From: Cerioporus squamosus
Lineage: Eukaryota > Basidiomycota > Agaricomycetes > Polyporales > Polyporaceae
DNA length: 17,589 nt
Assembly: GCA_022592435.1 (NCBI GenBank)
Contig: JABYQS010000592.1
Span: 1-17,589 of the forward strand
Direction of reading: 5' to 3'
This document shows, one piece after another, positions 9,329 to 17,589 of the stretch. The notes under the pieces were generated by a model. The model worked only from the letters and a program-made list of their open reading frames with translations, made no database searches and was not told the origin of the DNA. Made by a program: the position numbers and the translations under genes. Positions within the stretch are counted from its first letter, which is position 1, and each line of letters begins with the position of its first letter.

Positions 9329-10775
9329 ATGTCTGGAACGCAGAAAGCCCTGTATCTCACCGCGCGCGCAGGCCAGTGGGTCGTCGGTGAGGCGCCGATC
9401 CCACGCCCGGGTCCCAAGGACGTCCTCGTGAAGGTCGTTTCAGCAGCGCTGAACCCGATCGACTGGAAGCTCGTCGACTCGCCCTTCTCTTCCATCATCC
9501 AGTCGTACCCCTTCATCTCCGGCACGGACGGCGCAGGGATCGTCGAGGAGGTCGGTGCGGATGTCACCACGCTCGCGAAAGGCGACAGAATGTGCGTGTC
9601 GTAAGATGCATCCTCACGGTGCTCGGGCTGCAGCAGCAGGGCTTCGCTGCTACTTTGTCCGACGCCACCTTCTGTGCGGAAATGCGTACGAGACGTGCGG
9701 TCGCAGACAGAAGTGCAGAAGGCGCAGCAGCATGAAGAGAGTTCCATTCATCTGACTGTCTTTGGAACAGCGTCTTCCAGGGCTACTTCGCCAACGAACT
9801 CGCAACGTTCCAGCAATACTGCCTCGTGCCGGCCGCAATTACTGCGAAGGTATGTCCGTGTCTGTTTCCAATTCCGACTGGTCCAAGGGAAAGGTTTCCT
9901 CACTATACGGATCCGGCCGTGCAGATCCCGGACAACATCTCATTCGACGAGGCCGCATCCATCCCGCTCGGCCTGGCCACCGTCGTGCTCGCGCTCTACA
10001 ACCAAGACCTTAACTCGGACAAATCCCTGCGCTTCACCCCTCCCTGGGCCGAGGGCGGCACATCCCAATATGCCGGCAAGCCCGCCTTCATCATCGGCGG
10101 CTCGTCCTCCGTGGGCCAATACGGTATCTTCCCGCAACGCGACTCGCGCTACTCATCATCCTTGCTGATTCCCTCTCCCTGCCAGCCATCCAGATCGCCA
10201 AGCTCGCGAACTTTTCGCCCATCATCACCACCGCCTCGCCCCACAACACCACCCTCCTCGCCTCCCTCGGCGCGACGCACATCCTCGACCGCACGCTCCC
10301 CGCGTCCGCCATCCTCGCCGAGCTCCCCAAGCTCACCGCCGGCAAGCCGCTCGAGTTCGTCTACGACGCCATCTCCCTCGCGGACACCCAGGCGCTCGCG
10401 TACCAGGCGGCCGCCCCGGGCGGCGCGGTCGTGCTCGTGCTGCCCGAGGTCATCCCCGCAGAGCTCAAGAAGGAGGGGGACGCGAAGCGCGTCTCGGGCG
10501 TGTTCGGGAACGTGCACCATCCGGACAACAGGAAGTGCGGCGAGGAGATGTATGCGCAGCTGACGGAGTGGCTCGAGAAGGGCGTCATCAAGGTCGGTAG
10601 TTCGTGGGCCATCGTCAAACGTTGAATGCTGACTTGGGAATCGGTATTCACACAGCCGAACAGGGTCGAGGTGTTGCCTGGCGGCCTTGCTGGGATCGCG
10701 GACGGGCTCGCGAGGCTCGAAGCCTTCAAGGTCAGCGGGACGAAGCTCGTAGCACGTCCTCAGGAGACGGCGTGA
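9329..10775 (+). CDS. ToxD/LovC-like medium-chain dehydrogenase/reductase (enoyl reductase-like), copy A
   Basis: Five exons: 9329-9591, 9771-9849, 9925-10123, 10186-10592 and 10656-10775, giving 355 aa. Introns are 179, 75, 62 and 63 bp with phases 2, 0, 1, 0. The N-terminal GroES-like fold shows PRPGPKDVLVKVVSAALNPI, DWKLV, SGTDGAGIVEEVG and LAKGDR. FQQYCLVPA and IPDNISFDEAASIPLGLATV follow. The nucleotide-binding loop is GGSSSVGQYAIQ (172-183), then PIITTAS, ATHILDRTLP and FVYDAIS. The ending RVEVLPGGLAGIADGL and KVSGTKLVARP is typical of trans-acting enoyl reductases and related quinone-type reductases. The Cys/His catalytic zinc ligands of alcohol dehydrogenases are missing, so an NADPH-dependent, zinc-free C=C reductase is inferred; substrate unknown. 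It is probably cytosolic, as no signal peptide is seen. Exon choice is supported by the two paralogues. The first intron is about 2.5 times longer than in copy B. Confidence 0.9.
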
Positions 10776-11178
10776 AATCGCGGGAGCAAGGACTGTTCTG
10801 AGCGTATTGTGTACTTACACTCGCCCAATGGGTCGGAACGGCGTCGATATACGAGCCTTTGTTCTGCTATTCCGTGCGTGTATTTTGCCTGCGAACCTGA
10901 ACAGGGGTCACGGAGACTGCATCCATGTGCCTTCGGACGACAGCGAAGTTGGAAACCCTCGACTGCAGGGGGCATCACACGTATATAATCGCATAACCAT
11001 ACTAGTGGCACGAACACGCGCGCATGTGGACGTGAAGTTCATTAAACATCTCTTCGTACCATACGTATTGTCACGTCCGCATAGTCCGATTATACATCAT
11101 TCGATGTTCCGTACAGTCCACTTGCAAGACGGTCCTGGGAAATACGCATCGAGACTCCCGGCTCTATGCCGAGTCGTT
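10776..11178. other. Intergenic stretch between convergent copy A and secreted-protein gene
   Basis: The two flanking genes end here tail to tail. A plus-strand frame (10807-11313) covers most of it but has no recognisable motif and overlaps the 3' exon of the gene on the other strand. I see no gene. Confidence 0.5.
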
Positions 11179-11812
11179 TCACGCGGGAACGGGCTTGGGG
11201 TCCCAAGTCTGGAGGTGAAGAAGCGCGGACGTGCACTTCCCAAGCGTCACCTATCCCATACTCGCATCAGCACCAGCACTTCGAACGCAATAGCCGCAAG
11301 CAAGAACAAATAGTAATATACTCACAGGTACGCCCCGCGCCGCCCTCCCGAGCGTGATGCAGTTCCCGTCCGCGTTCGAGACCGTCGCGGGCGCCTCGTT
11401 GACCGTCCAGAGCTGCGCGTCGTCCTCGGAATCGCAGTCCTCAATGTATAGTGTCTGGTGCGAGGATCCGGGCACGACGCCCCGAGCGGTGACGCACCAG
11501 TCCGCGTACACGAGCTGTCCGGGGACCCCAGTGCCGGACGTCACGAAGAGCGCGGTGATGTCGTGCCCCGTGCCGTCGCCTGGGAGGGCCGCGACGAGGC
11601 TGGCGTCTTCCGAGCCGGCTTCAGGCGCGAAGACGAGGGAGGTGTCTGTGGTGGGGTGCTGTTAGCTATCGTTGTGGGTGGATGAGGAAGAGGGTAGGCA
11701 GCGTACTCTGGGTGGAGAAGAAGTGTGCGGCGGAGCCTGCGGGTACGAAGTCGGCTGCGACGAAGGGTACGGTAACAGCGACGGCGGCGAAGAGGGCGGC
11801 GAAGGACTTCAT
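11179..11812 (-). CDS. Small secreted protein with ricin-B-like QxW motifs
   Basis: Three exons: 11812-11707, 11645-11326 and 11250-11179, giving 165 aa. Introns: 11706-11646 (61 bp, GTACGC, GCTAAC branch site, CACAG, phase 1) and 11325-11251 (75 bp, GTGAGT to ATAG, phase 0). The N-terminus (MKSFAALFAAVAV) is a clear signal peptide, cut probably after the alanine pair at 19-20. The mature part has four cysteines (86, 106, 131, 148) and two QxW motifs, QLW at 113-115 and QTW at 156-158, around GNCITLG. These features resemble the C-terminal part of a beta-trefoil (ricin-B type) carbohydrate-binding fold; only about two of the usual repeats can be recognised, so sugar binding is an inference. 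Secreted outside the cell or to the wall. A TATA box lies about 75 bases upstream. It has no functional tie to the flanking reductase genes that I can see. Confidence 0.85.
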
Positions 11813-11881
11813 GGTGGAGATGGATATGTTTTCTGAGAAGTGGAGACGATGATTGTACTGATACTCGATCGACGCGCCGCA

Positions 11882-11888
11882 TTTTATA
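11882..11888 (-). promoter_or_regulatory. TATA box of the secreted-protein gene
   Basis: Minus-strand TATAAAA, 70 bases before the ATG at 11812, the best match to a TATA consensus in the window. Confidence 0.65.
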
Positions 11889-13190
11889 CCACAACGACGA
11901 TGTGGGTTTGGCTATGCAGATGCTAGCTGAGTAGCTCCGAGCCTCCGACCGTGACGCGGACATGGACAGCCTAGACAGAGCTACATAGGGCTGAACAGGC
12001 CGCCATCATGCATGTGCTTGCTGCGTGCGTCGGTTGGTCGGCCGTTCAGACGTATTTGAAAGACCGGACAAGGGTCTGGAGGTACATACTGTACGTGCTG
12101 TTGTTGATCGACGATGCTGTGATGGGGTCGGGGTTGCAGCTTGGCCGGGACATTGCTTCGGATGACGAAAATACTGTGCACGACAGTCGTGAGCAGAGTT
12201 CCGGTGTAGTGCATCCCCACCGTAAGCCGGGACTGCAAGTGTGTAGCTCCTCAGATGGGTACAGATGGGCATACTTCCGGGCGTACGGACTTACCCTCGT
12301 CGAGTGCCCCCAGCCAGCAGAAGTACATGCATGTCTGTGTCGGAGTCCATTTCAGTGATGCAGCTCGGGGAGAATGCTGAAATTATTTGTAGAGCCTGGA
12401 GAAGGACTGGAAGGATGGAATGAGCCCTAAACGGAGTCGAGACAGGGAGCGGTCAAGGGTATTGACAAATCACGGCGAACAATCCACCCGACACGGGGGA
12501 AAGGAATAAGAACACGACGTACCATGAGTAACGCTTGGTGTTCATATCATCATGTCAGTCCCTGGGGCGAGTCGACATGGTCTTCAGGTGAATGGCAGGG
12601 AAGGGACGACGTTGAAGTTCCCCGTACAATCATGAGGTGCGCAAACATGTGTCACTCCTATATACGAGGTCACCTCTCGGATAGAGTATGTGTCGTATGT
12701 CGCGAAGACGACCGAAGATGGTCAAGGGGAAGATACTCTCAGACGAGGACCGGCAGTGGTGGTGTCGAATCATGGCTAGGTCCAAGTCGTAGGTCTCGAT
12801 GATGCGAGAGCGTCGCTCAGGTCCCAAGGAAGCTAAAGCAATCCAAGAGCTTGTATATATCTCCTCGGAGTGATCCTTGCAGGAATTACACAGCGTTACC
12901 GTACCGGAAGTAGTTGGGAGGGTAGAGGAGGTTCAGGGAAGGACGAGGAGAGGGTGCCGTAGACGCGCGCTCCCGACCTCGGCCCGCCGCCCGACTGCAG
13001 CCTACTTACTGCAGCTCAGCGTCGAGCTCCTCCTCCTTCCTCCTCCTCCACAGTACTGCCACCAGGTCGACGTCCCGGTCACTGCACAACTCCTCCTCAA
13101 CCTTGTAGTGTGTATGGATCCGTTGTCCCTTGTGCGCATTGATCGGACTGACAAGGCTGGATTTTCGTCTTGGTAGCCGTTCCGACTTTG
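11889..13190. other. 1.3-kb stretch without a supported gene; possible gene remnants
   Basis: No intact gene is recognised. Two spots look like old coding sequence on the minus strand. About 12220-12170 reads as a hydrophobic helix (MHYTGTLLTTVVHSIFVIR), reminiscent of the membrane helices of DUF6533/6534-type basidiomycete proteins but too short to assign. About 13160-13006 reads HYKVEEELCSDRDVDLVAVL followed by WRRRKEEELDAELQ and a TAA, without a start. The plus-strand pyrimidine-rich tract at about 13025-13050 is the complement of the GAG/AGG codons of that second fragment. Plus-strand frames at 12008-12358, 12524-12802 and 12877-13176 have no motifs. Confidence 0.4.
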
Positions 13191-13413
13191 ATTTGTCAGC
13201 GATCTACCTTATGTGCTATGTCCGATGTCGCGTGTGGCCAAGTATAGGCCTGCCATCACTTCCTTTGAGCCCGATATTCTCCACGAAGACTTGTTGAACC
13301 ATGCCGCCTATGGTTTGCGAACCAGGTGAGAGCCACCTCAAATCCGATGTGTCTCTACACTGACCCACCGCTCGCCGTGCACAGACGAAGGCTTGGCAGT
13401 CGTACTTATTTTA
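13191..13413 (+). repeat. Upstream repeat, copy 1 (promoter region of reductase copy B)
   Basis: This stretch aligns in direct orientation with 17325-17580. Shared words include ATTTGTCAGCGATCT, GCTATGTCCGATGTCGC, TGCCATCACTTCCTT, GAGCCCGAT, AGGTGAGAGCCACC, TCCGATG and TACTTATTTT, with indels between. It ends just before the TATA box of copy B, so it is the upstream regulatory region of that gene rather than a transposon terminus; no inverted ends or target duplication were noticed. Confidence 0.75.
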
Positions 13414-13428
13414 TCGACAGAGTCCTGT

Positions 13429-13436
13429 TATAAATA
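13429..13436 (+). promoter_or_regulatory. TATA box of reductase copy B
   Basis: TATAAATA, 66-73 bases before the ATG at 13502, just downstream of the shared TACTTATTTT word. Confidence 0.6.
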
Positions 13437-13501
13437 ACGCGGTTCTACTGCCTGCCTTTTGGTCGTAGTCTCCAACTCTCAGGACAATACCTACACCTCC
13501 C

Positions 13502-14838
13502 ATGGCTCCTACTACTCAGAAAGCGCTTGGCCTACCCGCAGAGGGCGAGCGATACAAACTTTTCAGCAACTGGCCCGTACCAACTCCCGGCCCAGACGAC
13601 GTCCTTGTCAAGGTCATCGCCGCCGCACTGAACCCCGGAGATTGGAAGGTCCAGGAGTACGGGGTGACCGCGATTGGCGGCACGTACCCGTACATATCCG
13701 GGCTCGACGGCGCGGGTGTCGTAGAGGAGGTCGGGTCGCAGGTCAAGAATCTTGCGAAAGGCGACAGAGTGTGAGTATTCGCAAGCACGCTTCACTCTGA
13801 TGGGGCGGCTCACATCATCGTCCTCCTCCGCGTCGCAAGCCTCTTCCCAGGCGGAATCAAGAAGCCGGAACGGGCGACGTTTCAGCAATATAGCGTTCAA
13901 CCCGCGGAGAACGTCGCGAAGGTGCGCTTGATGCACCTCTGGGGAGGGGCGTTATTCTGACCGCCTGCGTGGTAGATTCCGGAGAATGTCACGTTCGAGC
14001 AGGCTGCTTCCATCCCAGTCTGTATTGCGACCGTTGCGACCGGTATCTGGGCGCATGGACCGGATGCCCGCTCTGTCGACTTTCCTGCCCCTTGGGAGGA
14101 GGGCGGCTTGACGAAGTTCAAAGGACAGGCCGCGTTCATTGTCGGCGGCTCGTCCTCCGTCGGACAGTACGGTACGACTCCCCATCCTCACAACATGAAC
14201 TGCGTCGGCACGCTCACACCCGACCACGTCGAACAGCCATCCAGCTTGCCAAATTCCAAGGCTTCTCGCCGATCATCGCCACGTCGTCTCTGAAGCACGC
14301 TGATTACCTCAAGTCGCTGGGGGCTACACACGTTCTCGACCGCTCGCTCTCCCCGGAGGCCATCGCGACGGAGCTCCAAACGCTCACGGCCGGCCACCCT
14401 ATCACATACGCGTACGACGCGATCGCGGACGAGACGACGCAGCACGTGGCATACGATGCCCTCGCACCTGGGGGCGCGCTGGTCGGCACGAACTACTTCG
14501 CCTATGCGATACTGGCGGAGAAGGTGAAGCGCGACGGGGGATCGAAGAAGGTCGCCTATCCCGTCGCGGATCTGCAGTCTCCCGGGAACAAGAAGCTTGG
14601 AGTGGAACTGTATGCGAGACTGGAGGATTGGCTGAGGACCGGCGTCGTCGTGGTGAGTATATGCATTTCTCGGTGACCTGCTTGACGGATGCTGATCGGA
14701 GTGGTTTGACTGCGACAGCCGAATAGGGTTGAGGTGTTGGAGGGAGGCTTGAACGGCATCCCGGGAGGCCTGGAACGCCTGAAGGCCAACCAGGTTAGCG
14801 GTGTCAAGCTGGTCGTCCGTCCTCCGGAGACCGTCTGA
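13502..14838 (+). CDS. ToxD/LovC-like medium-chain dehydrogenase/reductase (enoyl reductase-like), copy B
   Basis: Five exons: 13502-13770, 13840-13921, 13976-14171, 14237-14652 and 14719-14838, giving 360 aa. Introns are 69, 54, 65 and 66 bp, with the same phases (2, 0, 1, 0) as copy A. Visible blocks in order: PTPGPDDVLVKVIAAALNPG, DWKVQEYG, SGLDGAGVVEEVG, LAKGDRV, ATFQQYSVQPAENVAK, IPENVTFEQAASIPVCIATV, the nucleotide loop GGSSSVGQYAIQLAK (174-188), PIIATSSLKHADYLKSLGAT, HVLDRSLSPEA, YDAIADETTQ, APGGALVG, and the tail RVEVLEGGLNGIPGGLERL and VSGVKLVVRP. Family and chemistry as inferred for copy A: an NADPH-dependent reductase without zinc ligands, substrate unknown. Compared with copy A it has an insertion around 145-160 (GPDARSVDFPAPWEEGG). 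It has its own TATA box and upstream repeat and runs convergently into copy C, 249 bases away. Confidence 0.9.
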
Positions 14839-15087
14839 GCGTACGAGTCCATGACTCGATTGCTCTAGGCACCCCAGTTGTGCTCCCTAGACCACAGAAC
14901 GAAACACGTGAGAACTAGGCCCGTTGTCCACTGTATGCCCTGAATTACGGACGGCCAGAGCACGCCTTGCCAACATGTACAGAAGACGTACCAGTACGCT
15001 GATCTAATCAAATCATACAGAGTCAGAATCCGAAATCACGATGGCTCTCGAGGCGATACAGGCGAGCTGCGGAGCTCTAGACTCGGA
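14839..15087. other. Shared 3' intergenic region of convergent reductase copies B and C
   Basis: The gap of 249 bases between the two stop codons contains no gene. It must hold both polyadenylation regions. Confidence 0.6.
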
Positions 15088-16335
15088 TTATATCCCCTCG
15101 GACGGACGGACAACGAGTTTCGCCGCGCTGACCTCATTGTTCTTCAGCTTCTCCAACCCATGTGGAACACCCTCCAATCCCCCAGGAACAAGTTCATATC
15201 GGAGCGGCTGTCAGAAGAGGTGAGTGTCCCGATCCTCGACGAGACGCATTGCAAGGGTCCACGACTTACCTCTATGTCGCCCGACTCGAGCAGCGCGGAG
15301 AGCTTTGGGAACAGCTCCCTCCCGAAGCCGACGTTCATCGGGAACTGGATCACCCCGCTCACTTGCACGACCGCGCGGCCCTCGCTCGTCTCCTTGATCT
15401 TCGGCGGGAGCAACGTGAGGAGCTTCCCCTCCGGCGCGAGCAACCCGTACCCCGCGGCTTGCGTCTCCGGAACGGACACGGCGTCGTACACGAGGGCCAC
15501 TTGTCTGCCGCCCGCCACCGTGATCTTCGCCACTTCGGCCTTGAGGGCGTCTGCGGACAGGGTGCGGTCGAGGACGTGCGCCGCTCCGTACGACTGCAGG
15601 AGAGCGGTGTTCTTGATAGAGGCTGTCGTGATGATGGGTGCGAATCCGGAGAGCCTCGCGAATTGGATCGCTGCGGAGACATTGGGCAAGTGTAGAGGTA
15701 TGAGTGCATGTTTCTCAGTTGTGTGTCGATGTGGAGCTCACCGAGTGAACCTGCAGTGCTAGCCCCGCCCAGCACAACAATTGGCGTGTCTCTATACTTG
15801 CCCCTCCCGCCTTCTGCCCATGGAGGAGTGAGAAGAGGACCACCGGCCCTGTAGTAGAACCCGATGGCGGCGGTCGTGAACGCGAGTGGCAGGGTGGCGC
15901 CCTCTTCGAAGGAAAGTGTATCCGGAAGCTATTCAGGATATGAGCCTGAAACCTCACCCGCAGACACCGAGGGACACGGAAACTCCCAACCTTGGCGGCC
16001 AGTCCAGCGTCGATCAACGTATACTGCTGAAAACACGCACGGTCGTCCGGCTCCGAGAACCCCTGGTAGAGGACCCTGTCTCCCCGCGCGAACGCGATGA
16101 CGTCCTCCCCGACGGCCTCTACGACGCCCGCCGCGTCGTGTCCGAGGATGACCGGGTACGTCTCCGCCATGCCGAATGTCTGGATCTTCCAGTCGACCGG
16201 GTTCAGGCCCGCCGCCTCGTTCCTTACGAGAATGTCGGATGGACCAGGCTTTGGTACTTCGCGGGTCCCGACTGCGAACTCGCCTTGCTTCGACTGGACG
16301 AAGAGGGCTTTCTGCTGGGGCGAAGTCAACATCAT
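15088..16335 (-). CDS. ToxD/LovC-like medium-chain dehydrogenase/reductase (enoyl reductase-like), copy C
   Basis: Four exons: 16335-15991, 15928-15742, 15670-15270 and 15207-15088, giving 350 aa. Introns are 62, 71 and 62 bp with phases 0, 1, 0. These match introns 2-4 of copies A and B; the first intron (after GDRV) is absent, and the frame runs straight through GDRVLYQGFSEPDDRACFQQY. Other blocks: PKPGPSDILVRNEAAGLNPV, DWKIQ, LGHDAAGVVEAVGEDV, LPDTLSFEEGATLPLAFTT, the nucleotide loop GGASTAGSLAIQFARL (169-184), PIITTASIKN, AAHVLDRTLSADA, LVYDAVSVPET, LLTLLPP, and the tail ELVPGGLEGVPHGLEKL and KLVVRPSEG. It is the most divergent copy: SSVGQY of the loop is replaced by STAGSL, which may change cofactor handling. 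No zinc ligands are seen. Two methionines open the frame (16335 and 16332); the first is given. Confidence 0.88.
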
Positions 16336-16394
16336 AGATGGCGTCTGAGGGGCTGTCTGCGGTGGGTCCTAGTCTCTGGAGAGAGTTGCGTGAG

Positions 16395-16400
16395 TTTATA
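16395..16400 (-). promoter_or_regulatory. TATA box of reductase copy C
   Basis: Minus-strand TATAAA, 60-65 bases before the ATG at 16335. Confidence 0.55.
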
Positions 16401-16449
16401 GCACAAACAACGTTGGTTGTGGAGTTGGACGAGGTACGATCACCTTTGT

Positions 16450-16461
16450 CTGAATAAGTAT
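16450..16461 (-). promoter_or_regulatory. TACTTATT element upstream of copy C, shared with copy B and the right-edge repeat
   Basis: The minus strand reads ATACTTATTCAG about 55 bases above the TATA box. The same word occurs above copy B (GTACTTATTTTA, 13402-13413) and at the right edge (ATACTTATTTTCAG, 17571-17584). No such word was found above copy A. Confidence 0.35.
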
Positions 16462-16589
16462 CTCAGCAACTGACAGATCCCGGCATGTGAATCATGATCT
16501 GCGTTGGGCGCAACACTAGAAGCGGCATCGCCGACAGCGCGCTGCAAAGAAGCATGTCCGCATCGTTGCATAACCGGAGGTTGTTACAC

Positions 16590-16750
16590 GAAGTCATCAC
16601 AGCGTCACTTCAGCTCAAGGAAGTTGAACACTTCCCTTGTTTGACCTTACATCCTCGACCGCTCCCTCTCCTCCGAGGATACCCTGTGCGCGGTTCAGTG
16701 GCAAGCTGACTGAATACGCCTACTGCCTCTCCGAAGGACACGCCTTGTGA
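16590..16750 (+). pseudogene. Relic of a ToxD/LovC-like reductase gene (middle part)
   Basis: The plus strand keeps recognisable pieces of the fourth exon of the reductase family. VITASLQLKEVEHF (from 16594) corresponds to PIITTAS or PIIATSSLK of the live copies. After a frame shift, ATCCTCGACCGCTCCCTCTC (16651-16670) matches the LDRSLS block of copy B. Near 16710-16733, GGCAAGC, CGCCTAC and CTCC words line up with the GKPLEFVYDAIS block of copy A, followed by a GGACAC word matching the next codons. At least one frame shift and an in-frame stop (TGA at 16710-16712) rule out a product. The beginning and end of the gene are missing. Confidence 0.65.
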
Positions 16751-16777
16751 GGGGTATTGTATATTAGCAAGGCACGC

Positions 16778-17233
16778 TCACTTCCCTGCAGCCGGCACCC
16801 AGAAGGAGCCGTCGTCGACTTTGAATTGAGTATTGAGTCGCCAAATATTATCACTATACTTGCCAAAGCCTTCCAAACGAACGCCGCTCGATATGGGTTG
16901 TACACGAGGTGAGTTGCAGCGATGAGCGAGGTGTCCGTGTTTGACCTCCGTTCTTAACAGCTGAGCAATGGACACCAAGTGCATCAGCAGCTGTGGTGCT
17001 CGGTCCCCGTTCAATCTATGTATCGTCGGTGGTTGGTCGGTGGCATTGCGCGTTTGTAAGCAATCTGCATGTGCCACTGCGACCTCCTGTTCTGCAAGTG
17101 ATCCTTCGCAAAAGACTACTACAGGTCTGAAAGCCCAATGAGTTCTCGGTAAGTGATCGAACGCTCGAGTATTGGACGTACGCTGATGTGGAATTGAAGG
17201 GAACTGGGTAGAAGTGGCGCAGCCACCGGACAT
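16778..17233 (-). CDS. Unrecognised 151-codon open frame, doubtful gene
   Basis: The longest open frame between copy C and the right-hand repeat. The C-terminal piece (GFGKYSDNIWRLNTQFKVDD then GSFWVPAAGK) reads like protein; the rest has mixed character with many histidines and arginines. No signal peptide, membrane helix or family motif was recognised. It could be a remnant or chance. Confidence 0.2.
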   Translation of the reverse strand: MSGGCATSTQFPSIPHQRTSNTRAFDHLPRTHWAFRPVVVFCEGSLAEQEVAVAHADCLQTRNATDQPPTIHRLNGDRAPQLLMHLVSIAQLLRTEVKHGHLAHRCNSPRVQPISSGVRLEGFGKYSDNIWRLNTQFKVDDGSFWVPAAGK

Positions 17234-17324
17234 TGTACTGCACAGGACAACGGAAGCAAAGCGTGTCCATCCCCATCAGACGTTCTGACCATCTTGCCCC
17301 ACTTTAGACTGTGCTCCGAGATCC

Positions 17325-17580
17325 ATTTGTCAGCGATCTGGGTTATCAGCTATGTCCGATGTCGCCAACCATACTTACTCATCAGGGACGTGCCATCACT
17401 TCCTTCGAGCCCGATGTTCCCAACGAGGACTTAACCATACCGTCTATGGCCTGGAGACGATGAGCTGCAGGTGAGAGCCACCCCAACTCCGATGCGTCTC
17501 ACACTGGCGACACTGCGATGAATATCTCGCCATCCTCGCATAAGGTGACGAGATGAGATAGGTCCTGGCGATACTTATTT
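17325..17580 (+). repeat. Upstream repeat, copy 2 (promoter region of a gene beyond the right edge)
   Basis: Direct repeat of 13191-13413, starting with the identical ATTTGTCAGCGATCT and ending with ATACTTATTT at the window edge. In copy 1 the gene's TATA box and ATG follow within about 90 bases. By analogy another plus-strand reductase copy should start about 50-100 bases past the right edge. Confidence 0.7.
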
Positions 17581-17589
17581 TCAGCAACA

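Noticed and set aside
10091..10520. Minus-strand frames antisense to copy A exon 4
   Set aside because: Shadow frames of a GC-rich exon whose plus-strand frame matches two paralogues.
12008..12358. 116-codon plus-strand frame with a hydrophobic stretch
   Set aside because: The hydrophobic stretch is short, no start context or family is evident, and the opposite strand carries an equally plausible hydrophobic remnant.
13191..17580. Terminal repeats of a transposon enclosing copies B and C
   Set aside because: The direct repeats have no visible terminal motif, no target duplication and no transposase or reverse transcriptase between them, and copy 1 ends at a gene's TATA box. Promoter duplication is simpler.

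Overview
The window looks like nuclear DNA of a filamentous basidiomycete, probably a wood-decay agaricomycete close to Polyporales. It is GC-rich, its genes are split by 50-75 bp GT-AG introns, TATA boxes are recognisable, and its families (HET-domain proteins, ToxD/LovC-like medium-chain reductases, a small secreted QxW protein) are typical of such genomes. All assignments come from reading the translations; no database search was possible.

Layout, left to right. A possible minus-strand gene runs off the left edge (1-310). A plus-strand HET-domain gene (465-2356) is broken by a one-base frame shift near 678-682 and is followed by coding-looking pieces to about 2880. At 3275-3600 lies a decayed minus-strand copy of the reductase family found further right. 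A minus-strand four-helix membrane protein (3842-5212) and a second, intact, spliced minus-strand HET gene (5918-7769) follow. The stretch 7770-9328 has only fragments. Then come three intact paralogous reductase genes: copy A (+, 9329-10775, 5 exons, 355 aa), copy B (+, 13502-14838, 5 exons, 360 aa) and copy C (-, 15088-16335, 4 exons, 350 aa). B and C converge. Between A and B sits a spliced secreted 165-aa protein (-, 11179-11812). A second reductase relic lies at about 16590-16750. The sequence upstream of copy B is repeated in direct orientation at the right end (17325-17580), so another copy probably starts just beyond the window.

The main theme is gene birth and death in an enoyl-reductase-like family: three live copies, two corpses, a duplicated promoter region and a lost or gained intron, next to two HET genes (self/non-self recognition type), one of them apparently decaying. 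No polyketide synthase or other biosynthetic core enzyme is visible, so the substrate of the reductases cannot be told from this window. I found no tRNA, rRNA, CRISPR array or intact transposon.
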